Source: Bacillota bacterium
Lineage (GTDB): Bacteria; Bacillota; SHA-98; Ch115
Assembly: GCA_013178415.1 (NCBI GenBank)
Contig: JABLXA010000007.1
Location: 88,202 to 152,201, forward strand
Length of the DNA stretch: 64,000 nt
Direction of reading: 5' to 3'
Notes under the pieces: model-generated
Told to the model about the DNA's origin: nothing
The model's database searches: none
Seen by the model: only the letters and a program-made list of their open reading frames with translations
Part shown: in pieces, positions 1 to 8,440 of the stretch
Numbering within the stretch: the first letter of the stretch is position 1
Layout: each line of letters starts with the position of its first letter
Program-made: the position numbers and the translations under genes

Positions 1-2
1 TC

Positions 3-800
3 AGGTTTCCCATCGGATACCAGTTGGCTTTTGTGACCGCATTCTTCGCGGGTGTCGCGGAAGCTTACTTTCTGAATAGTCTCAGGCCATTCTCCACTGA
101 CAAAGAAGAAGATCATCGGGATAGAGCCTATTGCAGGAGTAAGGGGATTCATCAGCGCCGGGGAATTATCATCTCGGTCGTCGAAGAATGGCACAGAGTG
201 CGTTCTAACCAGCCTTATTTTCGGTTTCTTCTGGCAACCTTATATTTCCATTTTGCATGGATGGGCGCCTGGCCCCTCTTTACAATCTATCGAGTGGAGT
301 ATCTTCATGCTGATAATGTCTGGATGAGCCTATCAGTGATGGCAGGATCCTTGGGATCGGTCGTGTTCTTTCGTTTGTGGTCTAGGTTTAGCAAACGGAG
401 GGGATATAAAGCCGCCCTCTCATGGAGTGCGGCAGGGCTGGCACTGACAGTAGTGATATGGATCTTCGTGAAAGACCTTTGGCTTGCGACTTTTCTGGAT
501 TTTTGGGGCGGAGCGGTAACTGCGGGTATCAATCTTGGCCTGCTAAATCGCCTTCTGGAAGTGGCTTCCAAAGAGCATCATACTACAGACGTGGCTTATT
601 ATAATATAACTGTCCAGCTTGCAGCGACAGTCGCACCGGTGCTTTGGACCGCTGGTTATGACAGGTGGGGCTGGGTAGTATCTATGGGAATCACGGCGGT
701 AGCGCGTGCGCTCGCAGCAGTGGGATACTGGTTTGCGGGCATGGCAGAGCCACGCCCTTCATCAATTGCATATACAGTGAAGAAAGAGGAATCAAGCTAA
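3..800 (+). CDS. MFS-type transporter, C-terminal part (gene enters from the left)
   Basis: The reading frame is open to the first base of the window (codons from base 3), so the 5' end of this gene lies outside. About 266 codons are present. Hydrophobic segments alternate with basic loops, for example the membrane segment ending FHFAWMGAWPLFTIYR and the following SRFSKRRGYKAAL loop, the usual pattern of the second half of a 12-helix major facilitator superfamily permease. An inner-membrane transport role follows from the family; the substrate cannot be read from this part. The next gene starts 3 nt after the stop, so the two were probably co-transcribed. The long hydrophilic stretch at about residues 25-60 is the expected central loop between the two six-helix halves. 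Confidence 0.75.
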   Translation, partial: RFPIGYQLAFVTAFFAGVAEAYFLNSLRPFSTDKEEDHRDRAYCRSKGIHQRRGIIISVVEEWHRVRSNQPYFRFLLATLYFHFAWMGAWPLFTIYRVEYLHADNVWMSLSVMAGSLGSVVFFRLWSRFSKRRGYKAALSWSAAGLALTVVIWIFVKDLWLATFLDFWGGAVTAGINLGLLNRLLEVASKEHHTTDVAYYNITVQLAATVAPVLWTAGYDRWGWVVSMGITAVARALAAVGYWFAGMAEPRPSSIAYTVKKEESS

Positions 801-802
801 CC

Positions 803-1414
803 ATGGGCCAGGCGAGGAAAGAGTACTGGGAGCTCACGGTCATTGATTCTGTGGTCGAGAATGCCAAAGGACTGACATCTTCGGTCGCGGGAGACATCGA
901 TGGTGATGGCAGGGTGGAGGTGGTTGTCGGAGGGGTCGGAGTATTGTTCTGGTACCGTCCGAAAACCCTGGAGGAGGGGACCATAGACACCGATGTCACT
1001 ATCTATGTAGGTATGGCCTTACAAGATCTGGATGTGGATGGCCATCCAGGACTGGTTGTGGGATACACGACCGAAGGCTCAGTCTTGGTCTGGTACAAAC
1101 CTGAAAGAGGCGACTGGCAGCTCCACTGTATCGGGGAAAGCGCCGGGGATTGGCCACATGGGACGCTGATCGCGCCGGTCTTACCCGGTGGTGGACTGGC
1201 CCCGATCGCCACTTATCATAGCGCCAACAGTGGGCAAGCAGACTACCCGGAGATTTTCGAGATCCCCGCCGACCCAGCGGCAGGTCCGTGGAAGAAGCGG
1301 ACCATCGCGCCGCTTATTTACAATGAAATGAGAAAAACCCCGTCCCGGGAATCGGGCGGGGTTCAGATGTTTGAGAGCCTTAAAGAGGCTCTCCAGAATT
1401 CCGAAATCCTATAA
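803..1414 (+). CDS. FG-GAP/VCBS-type repeat protein, 3'-truncated
   Basis: Starts with ATG two bases after the transporter stop. Residues about 25-100 contain beta-propeller style calcium-binding repeats, with VAGDIDGDGRVEVVVGG and LQDLDVDGHPGLVVGY matching the D-x-D-x-D-G loops of FG-GAP/VCBS repeats. These proteins are normally much longer and extracytoplasmic. Here homology-like sequence runs only to about base 1320. The last roughly 30 codons run through two hairpins (1337-1393) and look like non-coding DNA read by chance. I infer a gene truncated by an old rearrangement. No signal peptide is visible at this start, so the 5' end may be altered too. Function as a product is doubtful. Confidence 0.5.
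   Translation: MGQARKEYWELTVIDSVVENAKGLTSSVAGDIDGDGRVEVVVGGVGVLFWYRPKTLEEGTIDTDVTIYVGMALQDLDVDGHPGLVVGYTTEGSVLVWYKPERGDWQLHCIGESAGDWPHGTLIAPVLPGGGLAPIATYHSANSGQADYPEIFEIPADPAAGPWKKRTIAPLIYNEMRKTPSRESGGVQMFESLKEALQNSEIL
1336..1393. terminator. Two tandem stem-loops in the 3' end of the truncated FG-GAP gene
   Basis: The first hairpin pairs CCCCG and CCCG (1338-1347) with CGGG and CGGGG (1353-1361). Read on the minus strand it is followed by TTTTTC, so it would terminate leftward transcription. The second pairs GAGAGCCT (1373-1380) with AGGCTCTC (1386-1393) around a 5-nt loop. Both lie inside the apparent reading frame, supporting the view that the frame is not genuine coding sequence here. 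Confidence 0.55.
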
Positions 1415-1879
1415 TGGCGGTCATGGACCTTTCTTTTTACGCTGTCATGGCATTAGTTGGGAATGAAGAAGAAAAAGAAAAAGAAGATTATAAGGATGAT
1501 GATGATCCACCACCACCACCAACCATCAAACGTCGGACGTTCCGGCATTCAAATCCCTCCTTCCCGAGAAAGGTTCGGGCTCTCACCGGCTCTGTGTCTG
1601 ATATCCGGCAGCCGCTATATGATATGGGAAAACGAGGGGAAGTGTGACAAAATGCGGACAGGAAGGTCTCACAATCTGCCTGTAGAAGAATGTCGGTCCG
1701 CCTCCCCCTCCGTCTACGCGTGGCCATCATTGAGTGATCAAATGATCATTTTTATATTGCATTCTGGCCGACATTGCGCTATACTTATAGATACATTGAG
1801 AGATTGGATTGAAAGTGACGCGATATCGCCGGCTGGACTGTCTTTGATAGATGAGGCGCCGGTGATGCATAGGTTTCGT
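1415..1879. other. Intergenic stretch before the tRNA; low-complexity, no convincing gene
   Basis: Contains purine-rich and CCA-rich simple sequence (about 1457-1525) that opens frames in several phases without family resemblance or ribosome sites. A TGATCA-AA-TGATCA double palindrome lies at 1733-1746, and the tRNA promoter follows. I see no protein gene. Confidence 0.6.
1757..1785 (+). promoter_or_regulatory. Probable sigma-70 promoter of the tRNA-Arg gene
   Basis: TTGCAT at 1757-1762 and TATACT at 1780-1785 are separated by exactly 17 nt. The tRNA starts about 90 nt further on in the same direction. Confidence 0.55.
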
Positions 1880-1955
1880 GGGCCTGTAGCTCAGTGGATA
1901 GAGCAGCGGTTTCCTAAACCGTTGGTCGGAGGTTCGACTCCTCTCAGGCCCACCA
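1880..1955 (+). tRNA. tRNA-Arg (anticodon CCT), CCA encoded
   Basis: A full cloverleaf can be folded. The acceptor arm pairs GGGCCTG with CAGGCCC, followed by discriminator A and genomic CCA. The D-arm stem is GCTC/GAGC. The anticodon arm pairs GCGGT with ACCGT around loop TTCCTAA, giving anticodon CCT, which reads AGG codons. The T-arm pairs GGAGG with CCTCT (one G-T pair) around TTCGACT. The 3' 45 bases are repeated at 18102-18146, so this gene is the integration target of the element to its right and was kept whole by the attL sequence. Confidence 0.95.
1911..1955 (+). repeat. attL: 45-bp direct repeat (tRNA-Arg 3' end)
   Basis: Bases 1911-1955 are identical to 18102-18146. The repeat covers the anticodon loop, T-arm and acceptor 3' strand with CCA, which is typical for tyrosine-recombinase islands. 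Bases just outside differ at both ends (T versus A before, A versus G after). Confidence 0.95.
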
Positions 1956-1973
1956 AAAAAGATCAGGAATCAC

Positions 1974-2000
1974 AAGGGGTTTCGACCCCTTACTTTTTTT
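1974..2000 (+). terminator. Rho-independent terminator just inside attL
   Basis: AAGGGGT (1974-1980), a TTCG tetraloop and ACCCCTT (1985-1991) are followed by ACTTTTTTT. It probably ends the tRNA transcript, so the element brings its own terminator for the gene it enters. Confidence 0.85.
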
Positions 2001-2023
2001 GTAAGATACCTCGAAAAGGCCTT

Positions 2024-2043
2024 TTGGGGATAATTTGGGGATA
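2024..2043 (+). repeat. Left pair of TTGGGGATA repeats (putative integrase arm sites)
   Basis: TTGGGGATA occurs at 2024-2032 and 2035-2043, an 11-bp spacing. The same pair with the same spacing occurs near the other end (17965-17984). Direct repeats flanking an att core on both sides are the usual form of lambda-type integrase arm sites. That role is inferred. Confidence 0.6.
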
Positions 2044-2105
2044 GTTTTTCTAAAATGGTTCCCTGCAAAACCGAAAGAACCATCATGAAACTAGAAGGGC
2101 AGGTT

Positions 2106-3347
2106 TCAGGCCTGCCCTTGCTTCTGTAGTCCTGTGTGCTTGGTGAAGAGGCTGTCGAGCTTTGCGGCGGCTGCTTGGTCTACGCTTCTTAAGGCATGGG
2201 CGTAAATATCGGCGGTGGTGCTAATGTTAGAGTGCCCCAGGCGTCTACTTACATTCTTTAAGGGGACTCCTTCTGCTATTAGCAGGGTGCCCGAAGTGTG
2301 GCGAAGATTCTTGAATGCGATATGAGGCAACCCATGGCGTTTTAAGAACTTAGAAAACCAATTACTGATAGTATCAGGGAACATCGGCCGGCCGTCCCAC
2401 GTAGTAAATATGCGGTTAGACTCTTGCCACAAGTCCCCTACTTTTAAGCGCTCCTCTGCTTGCTGCGCTTTATACTGCTTGAGTAGAGCTATTACTGAGG
2501 GTGGAATCGCTATAGCCCTGCTAGAGGTTTCCGTTTTGGGCTCCTTTGTGAAGACCCCCCGCCCTGGTAGATACTGACTGGCCTGGTGAATATCTATGGT
2601 GCTATTTTCAAAATCTACATCCTGCCATTCCAGACCCATTAGCTCTCCCCTTCTGGCTCCTGTAGCAAGGGCAAGAACGACCATGACCTTGTATTTTAGG
2701 GGCTCCGTATCAAGGGCAGCAAGCATTCGCGCGGTCTGCTCTTCGTCATAACACGGTGCCTGCGTCTTCTTGACTTTTGGCGGCTTAACCTTACTGGCCG
2801 GGTTGGAGGGGATCACCTCCCAGTCTACGGCATCCTGAAGTATAGCCGAAATCAGGCGGTGATGATGAAGGATGGTCCTTTCTGATAACCCTCCAGGTTT
2901 GCCGTCTTCCCGAACGCCGTCTTCCTGGAGATTCTTGTAGAATTCCAACAGGTGCATGGGCTTTAGCTTCTCTATGGGAATATGCCCCATAGCGGGCAGT
3001 ATCCGAGAATCGAGCATTTCCTTGTATCGGAACAGCGTCTTTGGCGCGAGGTTAGTTTCCCCATAGTCCCGTATCCAACGTTCCATAAAATCTTTGAACG
3101 TTAGCTTTGACGGCGCGATGTAGAGGCCCTTCTCTACTTCCAATGAAAATTCAGCCAAGAGCTTGTCTGCTTCCTTCCTAGCCTTGCAGCGTGTTAGCTT
3201 GTCGCAGCCTCTGCAGGACTTTTCCAGGCAGGGAGTGTCTACGCTAACCGTTTTTGTCTTCTTCTCCTGCTTGCCGTCCGGCCCCATACCGCAGGAGACT
3301 ATCAGGCGCCATGAATTCTTACCCCTCTTTTCAAGACTCCCTAGCAT
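2106..3347 (-). CDS. int: Tyrosine recombinase / integrase
   Basis: 413 residues from the ATG at 3347, preferred over upstream starts because GGGGAG lies 5-6 nt before it; it overlaps the upstream gene by 17 bp. An N-terminal arm-binding region contains a four-cysteine patch (CLEKSCRGCDKLTRC, about residues 40-54). A SAM-like core-binding domain covers about residues 80-180, and the catalytic domain follows. Catalytic positions visible are R232 (TGARRGEL), K346 and R349 (FKNLRHT, with Lys where many relatives have the first His), H372 (RRLGHSNIST) and nucleophile Y382 (ADIYAHAL). It cuts and rejoins DNA at the tRNA-Arg att site for integration and, with the excisionase-like protein, excision. 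The frame is intact and the att repeats are perfect, so the enzyme is probably functional. Confidence 0.95.
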   Translation of the reverse strand: MLGSLEKRGKNSWRLIVSCGMGPDGKQEKKTKTVSVDTPCLEKSCRGCDKLTRCKARKEADKLLAEFSLEVEKGLYIAPSKLTFKDFMERWIRDYGETNLAPKTLFRYKEMLDSRILPAMGHIPIEKLKPMHLLEFYKNLQEDGVREDGKPGGLSERTILHHHRLISAILQDAVDWEVIPSNPASKVKPPKVKKTQAPCYDEEQTARMLAALDTEPLKYKVMVVLALATGARRGELMGLEWQDVDFENSTIDIHQASQYLPGRGVFTKEPKTETSSRAIAIPPSVIALLKQYKAQQAEERLKVGDLWQESNRIFTTWDGRPMFPDTISNWFSKFLKRHGLPHIAFKNLRHTSGTLLIAEGVPLKNVSRRLGHSNISTTADIYAHALRSVDQAAAAKLDSLFTKHTGLQKQGQA

Positions 3348-4398
3348 TAGATGTCTCCCCTTTCTTCTTTCCCGAAGGCCTGCGCGGATATTCCCTGCCT
3401 GTGATGCGTTGCCATGCGGCGCGGGCATCCCGCGAGAAAACCCGCCAATCTGAGTAAATCCACTCCGGGAATTTTCTGTTCCATATGGCCATTAACTCCC
3501 TCCAGGCGATGCCTGGATTTTCAGCAAGGAAGATGGACAATGATAAATGCTTTTCTGTCATGGGCCTGTCCCATCCGTCAAAGACATCCCTTCTAACTCT
3601 TACATACAGCTTGGCTACCTCCTGAGACGAAAGCCGCGGGTCTAACTCAAGAGTGACCCTCGCCGGTCCTATTGACGAGAAATGCAGGGTGCCTCTAGCT
3701 TTTGGGAGCGCCGGGACAACATCACAAAGAACAAATGCGACCGCCTGAGCTTCCTGCCATAAGGGAGCTATTCCCTGGAGACATGAAGCAAGATCTTTAA
3801 GGCGTCGCAATGGCCCGAAATGCGGGACAGGGACCTTATTTACCCATTTGTCTGTCCCCGGATATTCGAGGATGTCGACACTCCATTCAATCGGCCATGC
3901 TGCCTTTGCTTTCTCTGGCAGGGATAATATGCTCTGAAGGCAGCTAAAATCTCTTGAATTTTTGGGTTCTACATTCGCGGGAAGGGCGACCTTCACCCAG
4001 CGGGCCCCGCCCTGCTTTTGCGCTAATTGTTGTTTGACCCAGGTGTCAATCTCCTCGAGCTGGAGGAGTCTACCCTGTAATATCTCTTGACGAAAGGAAA
4101 TGACTTCTGGGAGCCGAGAGGCTTCAATGGCCCAAATCTGAGCCAGGGTGTCCAATCGCCTGTCAGGTGGTATCTCTTTTCGTTCCTCCTTCCTTTGGGC
4201 GTGCGCTGTGAGAGAGAAATGCGAATCGTAATGACGATATCTCTCTATAAGGTCCTCGAACTCAAACTCTCCGACGATAAATCCCTGAATAAGATCATCA
4301 TCCAATAAGGCCTGCCATATATCGTCTCTCACCTGGTGGCCAATGGCCGCGGCGAGCTTGCGGCGGATTTGTTCTTCTGTCAGTCTTTTTTGTGGCAT
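3331..4398 (-). CDS. Hypothetical protein co-transcribed with integrase
   Basis: About 355 residues from the ATG at 4398 (GGTGAT lies 5 nt upstream; a GTG at 4407 is possible). The product is soluble, charged, helix-rich at the N terminus (LTEEQIRRKLAAAIGHQVRDDIWQ region), and more beta-like in the middle. I recognise no family and see no transmembrane segment or signal peptide. It lies directly upstream of int with a 17-bp overlap and shares the leftward promoter at 4417-4445, so it is probably made together with the integrase. Possible roles are help with integration, control of lysogeny or a cargo function such as interference with competing phages. None of these is shown by the sequence. 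Confidence 0.7.
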   Translation of the reverse strand: MPQKRLTEEQIRRKLAAAIGHQVRDDIWQALLDDDLIQGFIVGEFEFEDLIERYRHYDSHFSLTAHAQRKEERKEIPPDRRLDTLAQIWAIEASRLPEVISFRQEILQGRLLQLEEIDTWVKQQLAQKQGGARWVKVALPANVEPKNSRDFSCLQSILSLPEKAKAAWPIEWSVDILEYPGTDKWVNKVPVPHFGPLRRLKDLASCLQGIAPLWQEAQAVAFVLCDVVPALPKARGTLHFSSIGPARVTLELDPRLSSQEVAKLYVRVRRDVFDGWDRPMTEKHLSLSIFLAENPGIAWRELMAIWNRKFPEWIYSDWRVFSRDARAAWQRITGREYPRRPSGKKKGETSNARES

Positions 4399-4416
4399 TA
4401 AAATCACCCAATTACA

Positions 4417-4445
4417 ATGATACTTTATAATTAAACCAGAGTCAA
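4417..4445 (-). promoter_or_regulatory. Leftward promoter of the integrase operon
   Basis: On the minus strand TTGACT (4445-4440) and TATCAT (4422-4417) are 17 nt apart, and the first ATG of the leftward operon (4398) follows within 20 nt. The site lies in the gap before the divergent XRE gene, so that repressor could act here. Confidence 0.65.
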
Positions 4446-4460
4446 GAGGGGGTGCAAAAA

Positions 4461-4661
4461 ATGCTGCGGCTAAGAGAAGAACGGCTAAAGCGCGGATGGA
4501 GTCTAACGCAATTGACCATGCGTACGGCTATTGATACTGCTGCGCTATCGAAGATCGAACGGGGAAGGTGGCCCTGCGGTCCCGCCTGGCGACGGAGAAT
4601 CGCTGAGGCTTTCGGGATGGCCGAGGAGGAACTTTTCAAGCTGGTGGGTGAGGAGAAATGA
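4461..4661 (+). CDS. XRE-family HTH regulator
   Basis: A 66-residue protein consisting only of a Cro/cI-like helix-turn-helix domain (LTQLTMRTAIDTAALSKIERG is the HTH core). The ATG at 4461 is 8-9 nt after AGAGGGGG; a GTG at 4452 is too close to that site. It is divergent from the integrase operon and first in the rightward operon, the place of the lysogeny or excision switch in phages and satellites. It probably binds the intergenic region 4399-4460. At this size it lacks a separate dimerisation or cleavage domain. The ImmA/IrrE-type peptidase at the other end of the element may be its functional partner, by analogy with ICEBs1. Confidence 0.85.
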   Translation: MLRLREERLKRGWSLTQLTMRTAIDTAALSKIERGRWPCGPAWRRRIAEAFGMAEEELFKLVGEEK

Positions 4662-4876
4662 CGAGCACAATTAAACCGCCAGAAGCGGCGGAATTCCTGG
4701 GGATAAGCTACTGGAAACTGCTAGAGCTTGCGAAGGCAGGAAAGGTGCCCCATATCCGACTTCCAGGCCGGATCCTTTTCCGCCGAGAGAGTCTAGAGCG
4801 CTGGCTTGAAGAGCAAGAGCAGGCGAGCGTGCAGCGAGAATCGGCCCCTGTGGGAAAAATCAGGCAGCTAAGATAG
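4658..4876 (+). CDS. Excisionase-family winged-helix DNA-binding protein
   Basis: 72 residues. The start overlaps the XRE stop (ATGA). Residues 5-55 form the MerR-like HTH_17/excisionase domain (PPEAAEFLGISYWKLLELAKAGKVPHIRL then RILFRRESLERWLEE, quoted in pieces). Small proteins of this kind bend DNA at att sites and direct integrase to excise. Coupling to the XRE gene and position opposite int support an Xis role, though some members instead activate transcription. A short GC-rich stem-loop (4881-4895) separates it from the primase gene. Confidence 0.8.
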   Translation: MTSTIKPPEAAEFLGISYWKLLELAKAGKVPHIRLPGRILFRRESLERWLEEQEQASVQRESAPVGKIRQLR

Positions 4877-4913
4877 AAGACCCGGCGCGAACCGGGCCCC
4901 GAGCGGAAGGCAG

Positions 4914-7508
4914 GTGAAGCACTTGTCTGAATCAATTGTAGAACAAAAGGCGATAGAAGACAAAGTAGCGCAGATCAAGCGAGCGCTGGATATTCTCTTC
5001 GAGCCGGGGGATGTTGTAGAGTTGCGCTGTCTCAATACCCACAAGGGCACGATTTCAGGATACTTCAATGACTTTAACAAGCTGGCGAAGGAGGCCGCGA
5101 AATTAAGCGGGAAAGTGCCTGCAGTATATGTGACTCTAAACCCGGTAAACCCGGACCTGCTGGCGAGGAGCGCAAACAAAGTAAAAGTATATGCACGCGA
5201 GACGACCGCAGACCGAGACATCATCGCCCGGCGCTGGCTGCCTTTGGACTTCGACCCGGTGAGGCCAGCTGGCATATCAAGCACTGATGCTGAACACGAA
5301 GCAGCCCTTACCCGTGCGCGAGAGGTGCGGGAATGGCTGCGCGGCCAAGGCTGGCCAGAGCCTATTCTCGCCGATAGTGGGAACGGCGCGCATCTCTTAT
5401 ATCGCATAGACCTCCCTAATGACGAGGCCGCGATGCGACTCGTCAAGAACTGCATTGACGCTCTGGCATTCAAGTTTACTGATGATGCAGTGACCGTAGA
5501 CCAAAAGCCATTCAATGCGGCGCGCATATGGAAACTCTATGGGACCCTCTGCTGCAAGGGCGACAGTCTGCCGGAGAGACCTCACCGGATGGCGGCTGTC
5601 CTGGAGACCCCGGAGAAGCTGGGGCTTGCATCAAAGGAACTGCTGGCCAAACTGGCAAAAATGCTGCCCGAGGAGCCGAAGCCGGAACAAAATCAGTATC
5701 GGACGGGGTATAAGCCCTTCGACCTGCAAAGCTGGATCCGCGAGCACGGACTGAGCGTGACGAAAGAAAAGCCTTGGAACGGCGGGACTGTCTACGAGTT
5801 GGGGGAGTGCCCGTTTAACCCTGATCATAGGCGGACGGCGCATATCATTCAATCGGCGAGCGGTGCCCTGGCATTTGGGTGCTTTCATAATAGCTGCGCG
5901 GGCAAGGACTGGCACGCACTAAGAGATCTACTGGAGCCGGGCTGGAAAGAGAAGAAATCGCGGGCGCGTAGTAGCAATAAAGCCCCAGATGCGGCGCAGG
6001 GGGATATTGCGGGGGACTTCATTCACGAAACTGACTTGGGGAATGCGCGGCGACTTGTGAGGCTACACGGCAAAGACCTGCGATACTGCCATCCATGGAA
6101 AAAATGGCTCACATGGGACGGGCGGCGGTGGAAAATTGATGATACCGCTGAGGTTGCGCGGCGGGCGCGGGATACAGTGAGAAGCATCTATATAGAAGCG
6201 CGTAATGCAGATACGAAAGAACGTGCGGCGGCGCTGGCGAAATTCGCCATACAGTGTGAAGCAAGCTACAAAATCAGCGCGATGATCGAGCTTGCCAAGA
6301 GCGAGCCGGGGATCCCAATTCTGCATGAGGAAATGGATCGTGACCCTTGGCTTCTGAATGTCAAGAATGGGACCATCGACCTCCGAACGGGTGAACTGAG
6401 ACCTCATAGACGCGAAGATTTCATAACCAAGCTGGCGCCTGTCGAATATGACCCGAAAGCAGAGTGCCCCCGATGGATGCAATTCTTGCATGAGATTATG
6501 GACGGAAATAAGAACCTGGTGGAGTTTTTACAACGTGCGGCGGGGTTTAGTCTGACGGGCGATGTTTCAGAGCATGTGTTATTCATCCTTTACGGGACAG
6601 GCCGGAACGGGAAGAGCACATTCCTGAATACCCTGCTGGCGGCCCTGGGCGACTATGCGAGAACGACTTTGCCTGACATATTGATAAAAAAGAATAATGA
6701 GCAGCATCCGACAGAGCTTGCCGACCTCTTTGGACTGCGAATGGCCATCGTGAATGAAAGCGAGGATGGCGCGCGGCTAGCGGAATCACGCGTCAAATAT
6801 CTAACCGGCGCTGACAGGATAAGCGCGCGACGAATGCGTGAGGATTCTTGGGAATTTAAGCCGACTCACAAGCTATGGATGGCTACAAACTATAAGCCAG
6901 CAATACGGGGTATGGACCCGGCCATATGGAACCGCCTTAAACTTATCCCATTCACTGTATCCTTTGCTGGACGCGAGGATAGGCAATTGCCGAAGAAATT
7001 GCAGGAGGAGTTGCCGGGTATCTTGCGCTGGTGTGTTGAGGGATGCCTAGCATGGCAGCGCGGCGGGCTAGGAGTACCCGAAGAAGTCAAGACGGCGACA
7101 GATAGTTATAAGGAAGAAAATGACGTGTTGGCGGCGTTTATCGGTGATTGCTGCATCGTGAATCCTCTGGCCAAAGTTAAATCGAGCGAGCTCTATCAAG
7201 CATACCTCGGATGGTGCGGGGAAAATGGAGAAAGACCTTTGAGCCAAAAAATCTTAGGGCAACGACTAGCGGAGCGTGGATTCGCAAGCCATAAGAGAAG
7301 TGTTTTGTTCTGGTTAGGTATTGGTTTGAAAAGTAACCGCGAAGAGGAAAAAAATGGTGGGAGGGAGGGGAGTGAGAACTGGTTTAACTCTAAGGGGCAG
7401 TCTCGCGTACGCAATTATACCGAAAATCACTCCCCACACTCCCCACACTCCCCACACTCTCCAAATGGAGTAAAGGATGATTCTGAACGGGAGGAAGGAA
7501 GCGTATGA
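4914..7508 (+). CDS. Primase-helicase replication protein (AEP/D5-type)
   Basis: 864 residues from GTG 4914 (GGAAGG just upstream). The N-terminal part (to about residue 230) resembles archaeo-eukaryotic-type primase/PrimPol domains: WLPLDFDPVRP gives the acidic metal site and ADSGNGAHLLYRIDLP the conserved histidine strand. A zinc-ribbon-like segment (CPFNPDH...CFHNSC) follows at about 290-330. The C-terminal half has a D5_N/P4-like region and an SF3 helicase with Walker A GTGRNGKS near residue 560. It would prime and unwind the element's own origin, giving autonomous replication after excision as in SaPIs and P4. The C-terminal tail contains a tandem HSP tripeptide run encoded by repeated CACTCCCCA (about 7430-7460). 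It overlaps the next gene by ATGA. Confidence 0.9.
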   Translation: MKHLSESIVEQKAIEDKVAQIKRALDILFEPGDVVELRCLNTHKGTISGYFNDFNKLAKEAAKLSGKVPAVYVTLNPVNPDLLARSANKVKVYARETTADRDIIARRWLPLDFDPVRPAGISSTDAEHEAALTRAREVREWLRGQGWPEPILADSGNGAHLLYRIDLPNDEAAMRLVKNCIDALAFKFTDDAVTVDQKPFNAARIWKLYGTLCCKGDSLPERPHRMAAVLETPEKLGLASKELLAKLAKMLPEEPKPEQNQYRTGYKPFDLQSWIREHGLSVTKEKPWNGGTVYELGECPFNPDHRRTAHIIQSASGALAFGCFHNSCAGKDWHALRDLLEPGWKEKKSRARSSNKAPDAAQGDIAGDFIHETDLGNARRLVRLHGKDLRYCHPWKKWLTWDGRRWKIDDTAEVARRARDTVRSIYIEARNADTKERAAALAKFAIQCEASYKISAMIELAKSEPGIPILHEEMDRDPWLLNVKNGTIDLRTGELRPHRREDFITKLAPVEYDPKAECPRWMQFLHEIMDGNKNLVEFLQRAAGFSLTGDVSEHVLFILYGTGRNGKSTFLNTLLAALGDYARTTLPDILIKKNNEQHPTELADLFGLRMAIVNESEDGARLAESRVKYLTGADRISARRMREDSWEFKPTHKLWMATNYKPAIRGMDPAIWNRLKLIPFTVSFAGREDRQLPKKLQEELPGILRWCVEGCLAWQRGGLGVPEEVKTATDSYKEENDVLAAFIGDCCIVNPLAKVKSSELYQAYLGWCGENGERPLSQKILGQRLAERGFASHKRSVLFWLGIGLKSNREEEKNGGREGSENWFNSKGQSRVRNYTENHSPHSPHSPHSPNGVKDDSEREEGSV

Positions 7509-7819
7509 GATCAGACGTCCTTCTGAGGAGGCTGCAATCGCTGGACATAGAACTGACCCCCTGTGGTGATGAACTCCATTTCAATGCGCCAAAGGGGGCC
7601 CTCACTCCAGAATTGCTGCAAGAGATGAAGACGCATAAGCAGGAACTCTTAGCCATGCTGCGCTATGGGATACCTACGGCGCGTCTCTACCCCTACCTGG
7701 GGAAGGCAGTGAAGGTTCCTTCCGGGGAGGGGATCCTGTGGCAAGTATTTGCGGATCGTGTTGGGGTTGTTATAGGCGGTAAGGTGAGGTTTTACAAGCA
7801 AGAGGAGATAAATCAATGA
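7505..7819 (+). CDS. Small protein with TubC-N-like domain
   Basis: 104 residues; the ATG overlaps the primase stop (ATGA). Residues 4-52 (LLRRLQSLDIELTPCGDELHF then ...LTPELLQEMKTHKQELLAMLR) match the TubC N-terminal docking fold seen in NRPS/PKS enzymes and, as stand-alone proteins, beside phage and plasmid replication genes. The remaining 50 residues are beta-rich. By position it may be a replication accessory or protein-interaction adaptor. Its function is not known. Confidence 0.65.
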   Translation: MRSDVLLRRLQSLDIELTPCGDELHFNAPKGALTPELLQEMKTHKQELLAMLRYGIPTARLYPYLGKAVKVPSGEGILWQVFADRVGVVIGGKVRFYKQEEINQ

Positions 7820-8208
7820 GGGGGAGCTTTAAGATGGACGGCGAGAAGATCTTTCGTGACCCGGTAATTGGATTTATGGTTACAGAAATAAGGCGTAAGG
7901 ACGTTCGTGAGGGCGCATTTGTAACGGTGCAGCCAATTTCCATGAATTATGAGGGGTTAGCAAACGATGAGGAACTTGAACTTGCAGGCGCAGATCAATT
8001 GCATGAACCAGAACGGGTTATCGGCATAATCCCGGCTGCTCCTGGGATTTATCAGGTGTGGGGCGTGATAGACGGCGCGGGCAAATGCGAAGTATTGGGC
8101 TATGAATTCCCCGGCATAGAGCCCCCGGACTGGGAAGAGTTGCGGCAGAACAGGGAGGCGAAGAGACATGGCAATAACACAAAAGTTGATGGACGCGCCT
8201 GCGTATAA
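7816..8208 (+). CDS. Hypothetical early protein of the satellite
   Basis: 130 residues; ATGA overlap with the gene before and about 40 bp overlap with the gene after. Acidic, no recognised motif, no membrane segment. The tight packing and uninterrupted frame argue for a real gene. Function unknown. Confidence 0.6.
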   Translation: MRGSFKMDGEKIFRDPVIGFMVTEIRRKDVREGAFVTVQPISMNYEGLANDEELELAGADQLHEPERVIGIIPAAPGIYQVWGVIDGAGKCEVLGYEFPGIEPPDWEELRQNREAKRHGNNTKVDGRACV

Positions 8209-8440
8209 GCGGGCCCGTGGGGCAATTAGACAGACGCATCATGTAGAGGAGCCGTCAAGCGGCAAGCATCCCGCCTGGTGCAATGAGTGCGCCTGGCGGA
8301 CGCACAATGTTGGTGGCTGTGCGGTGTTCAATGACTGTCGGGACCCCTGGCTGGAGAATGGAGTCTGTGAAGCATGGGCGGACGAGGAGATGAGGCAGGA
8401 AATTGAGCAAGCTATCGCCGACTATGAAGCAAGCCATTGA
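8168..8440 (+). CDS. Small cysteine-rich (zinc-finger-like) protein
   Basis: 90 residues from an ATG preceded by GGAGG. The centre has WCNECAWRTHNVGGCAVFNDC and a later C in NGVCEAW, five cysteines with one histidine, which suggests a bound zinc ion. Such small Cys-rich proteins are common between replication and packaging modules of Gram-positive phages, where they are usually uncharacterised. It overlaps both neighbours. Confidence 0.6.
   Translation: MAITQKLMDAPAYKRARGAIRQTHHVEEPSSGKHPAWCNECAWRTHNVGGCAVFNDCRDPWLENGVCEAWADEEMRQEIEQAIADYEASH

Noticed and set aside
1484..1505. A frame reads DYKDDDD followed by a proline run, and another frame reads a histidine run, resembling epitope tags or vector sequence.
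   Set aside because: It is simple GAT and CCA repeat sequence; no lysine completes the tag, no cloning sequence surrounds it, and the region has no gene.
1860..2044. Long open frame across the tRNA gene (reads PVAQWIEQRFPKPLVGGSTP).
   Set aside because: This is the well-known false translation of a tRNA; the same peptide-like pattern appears at attR.
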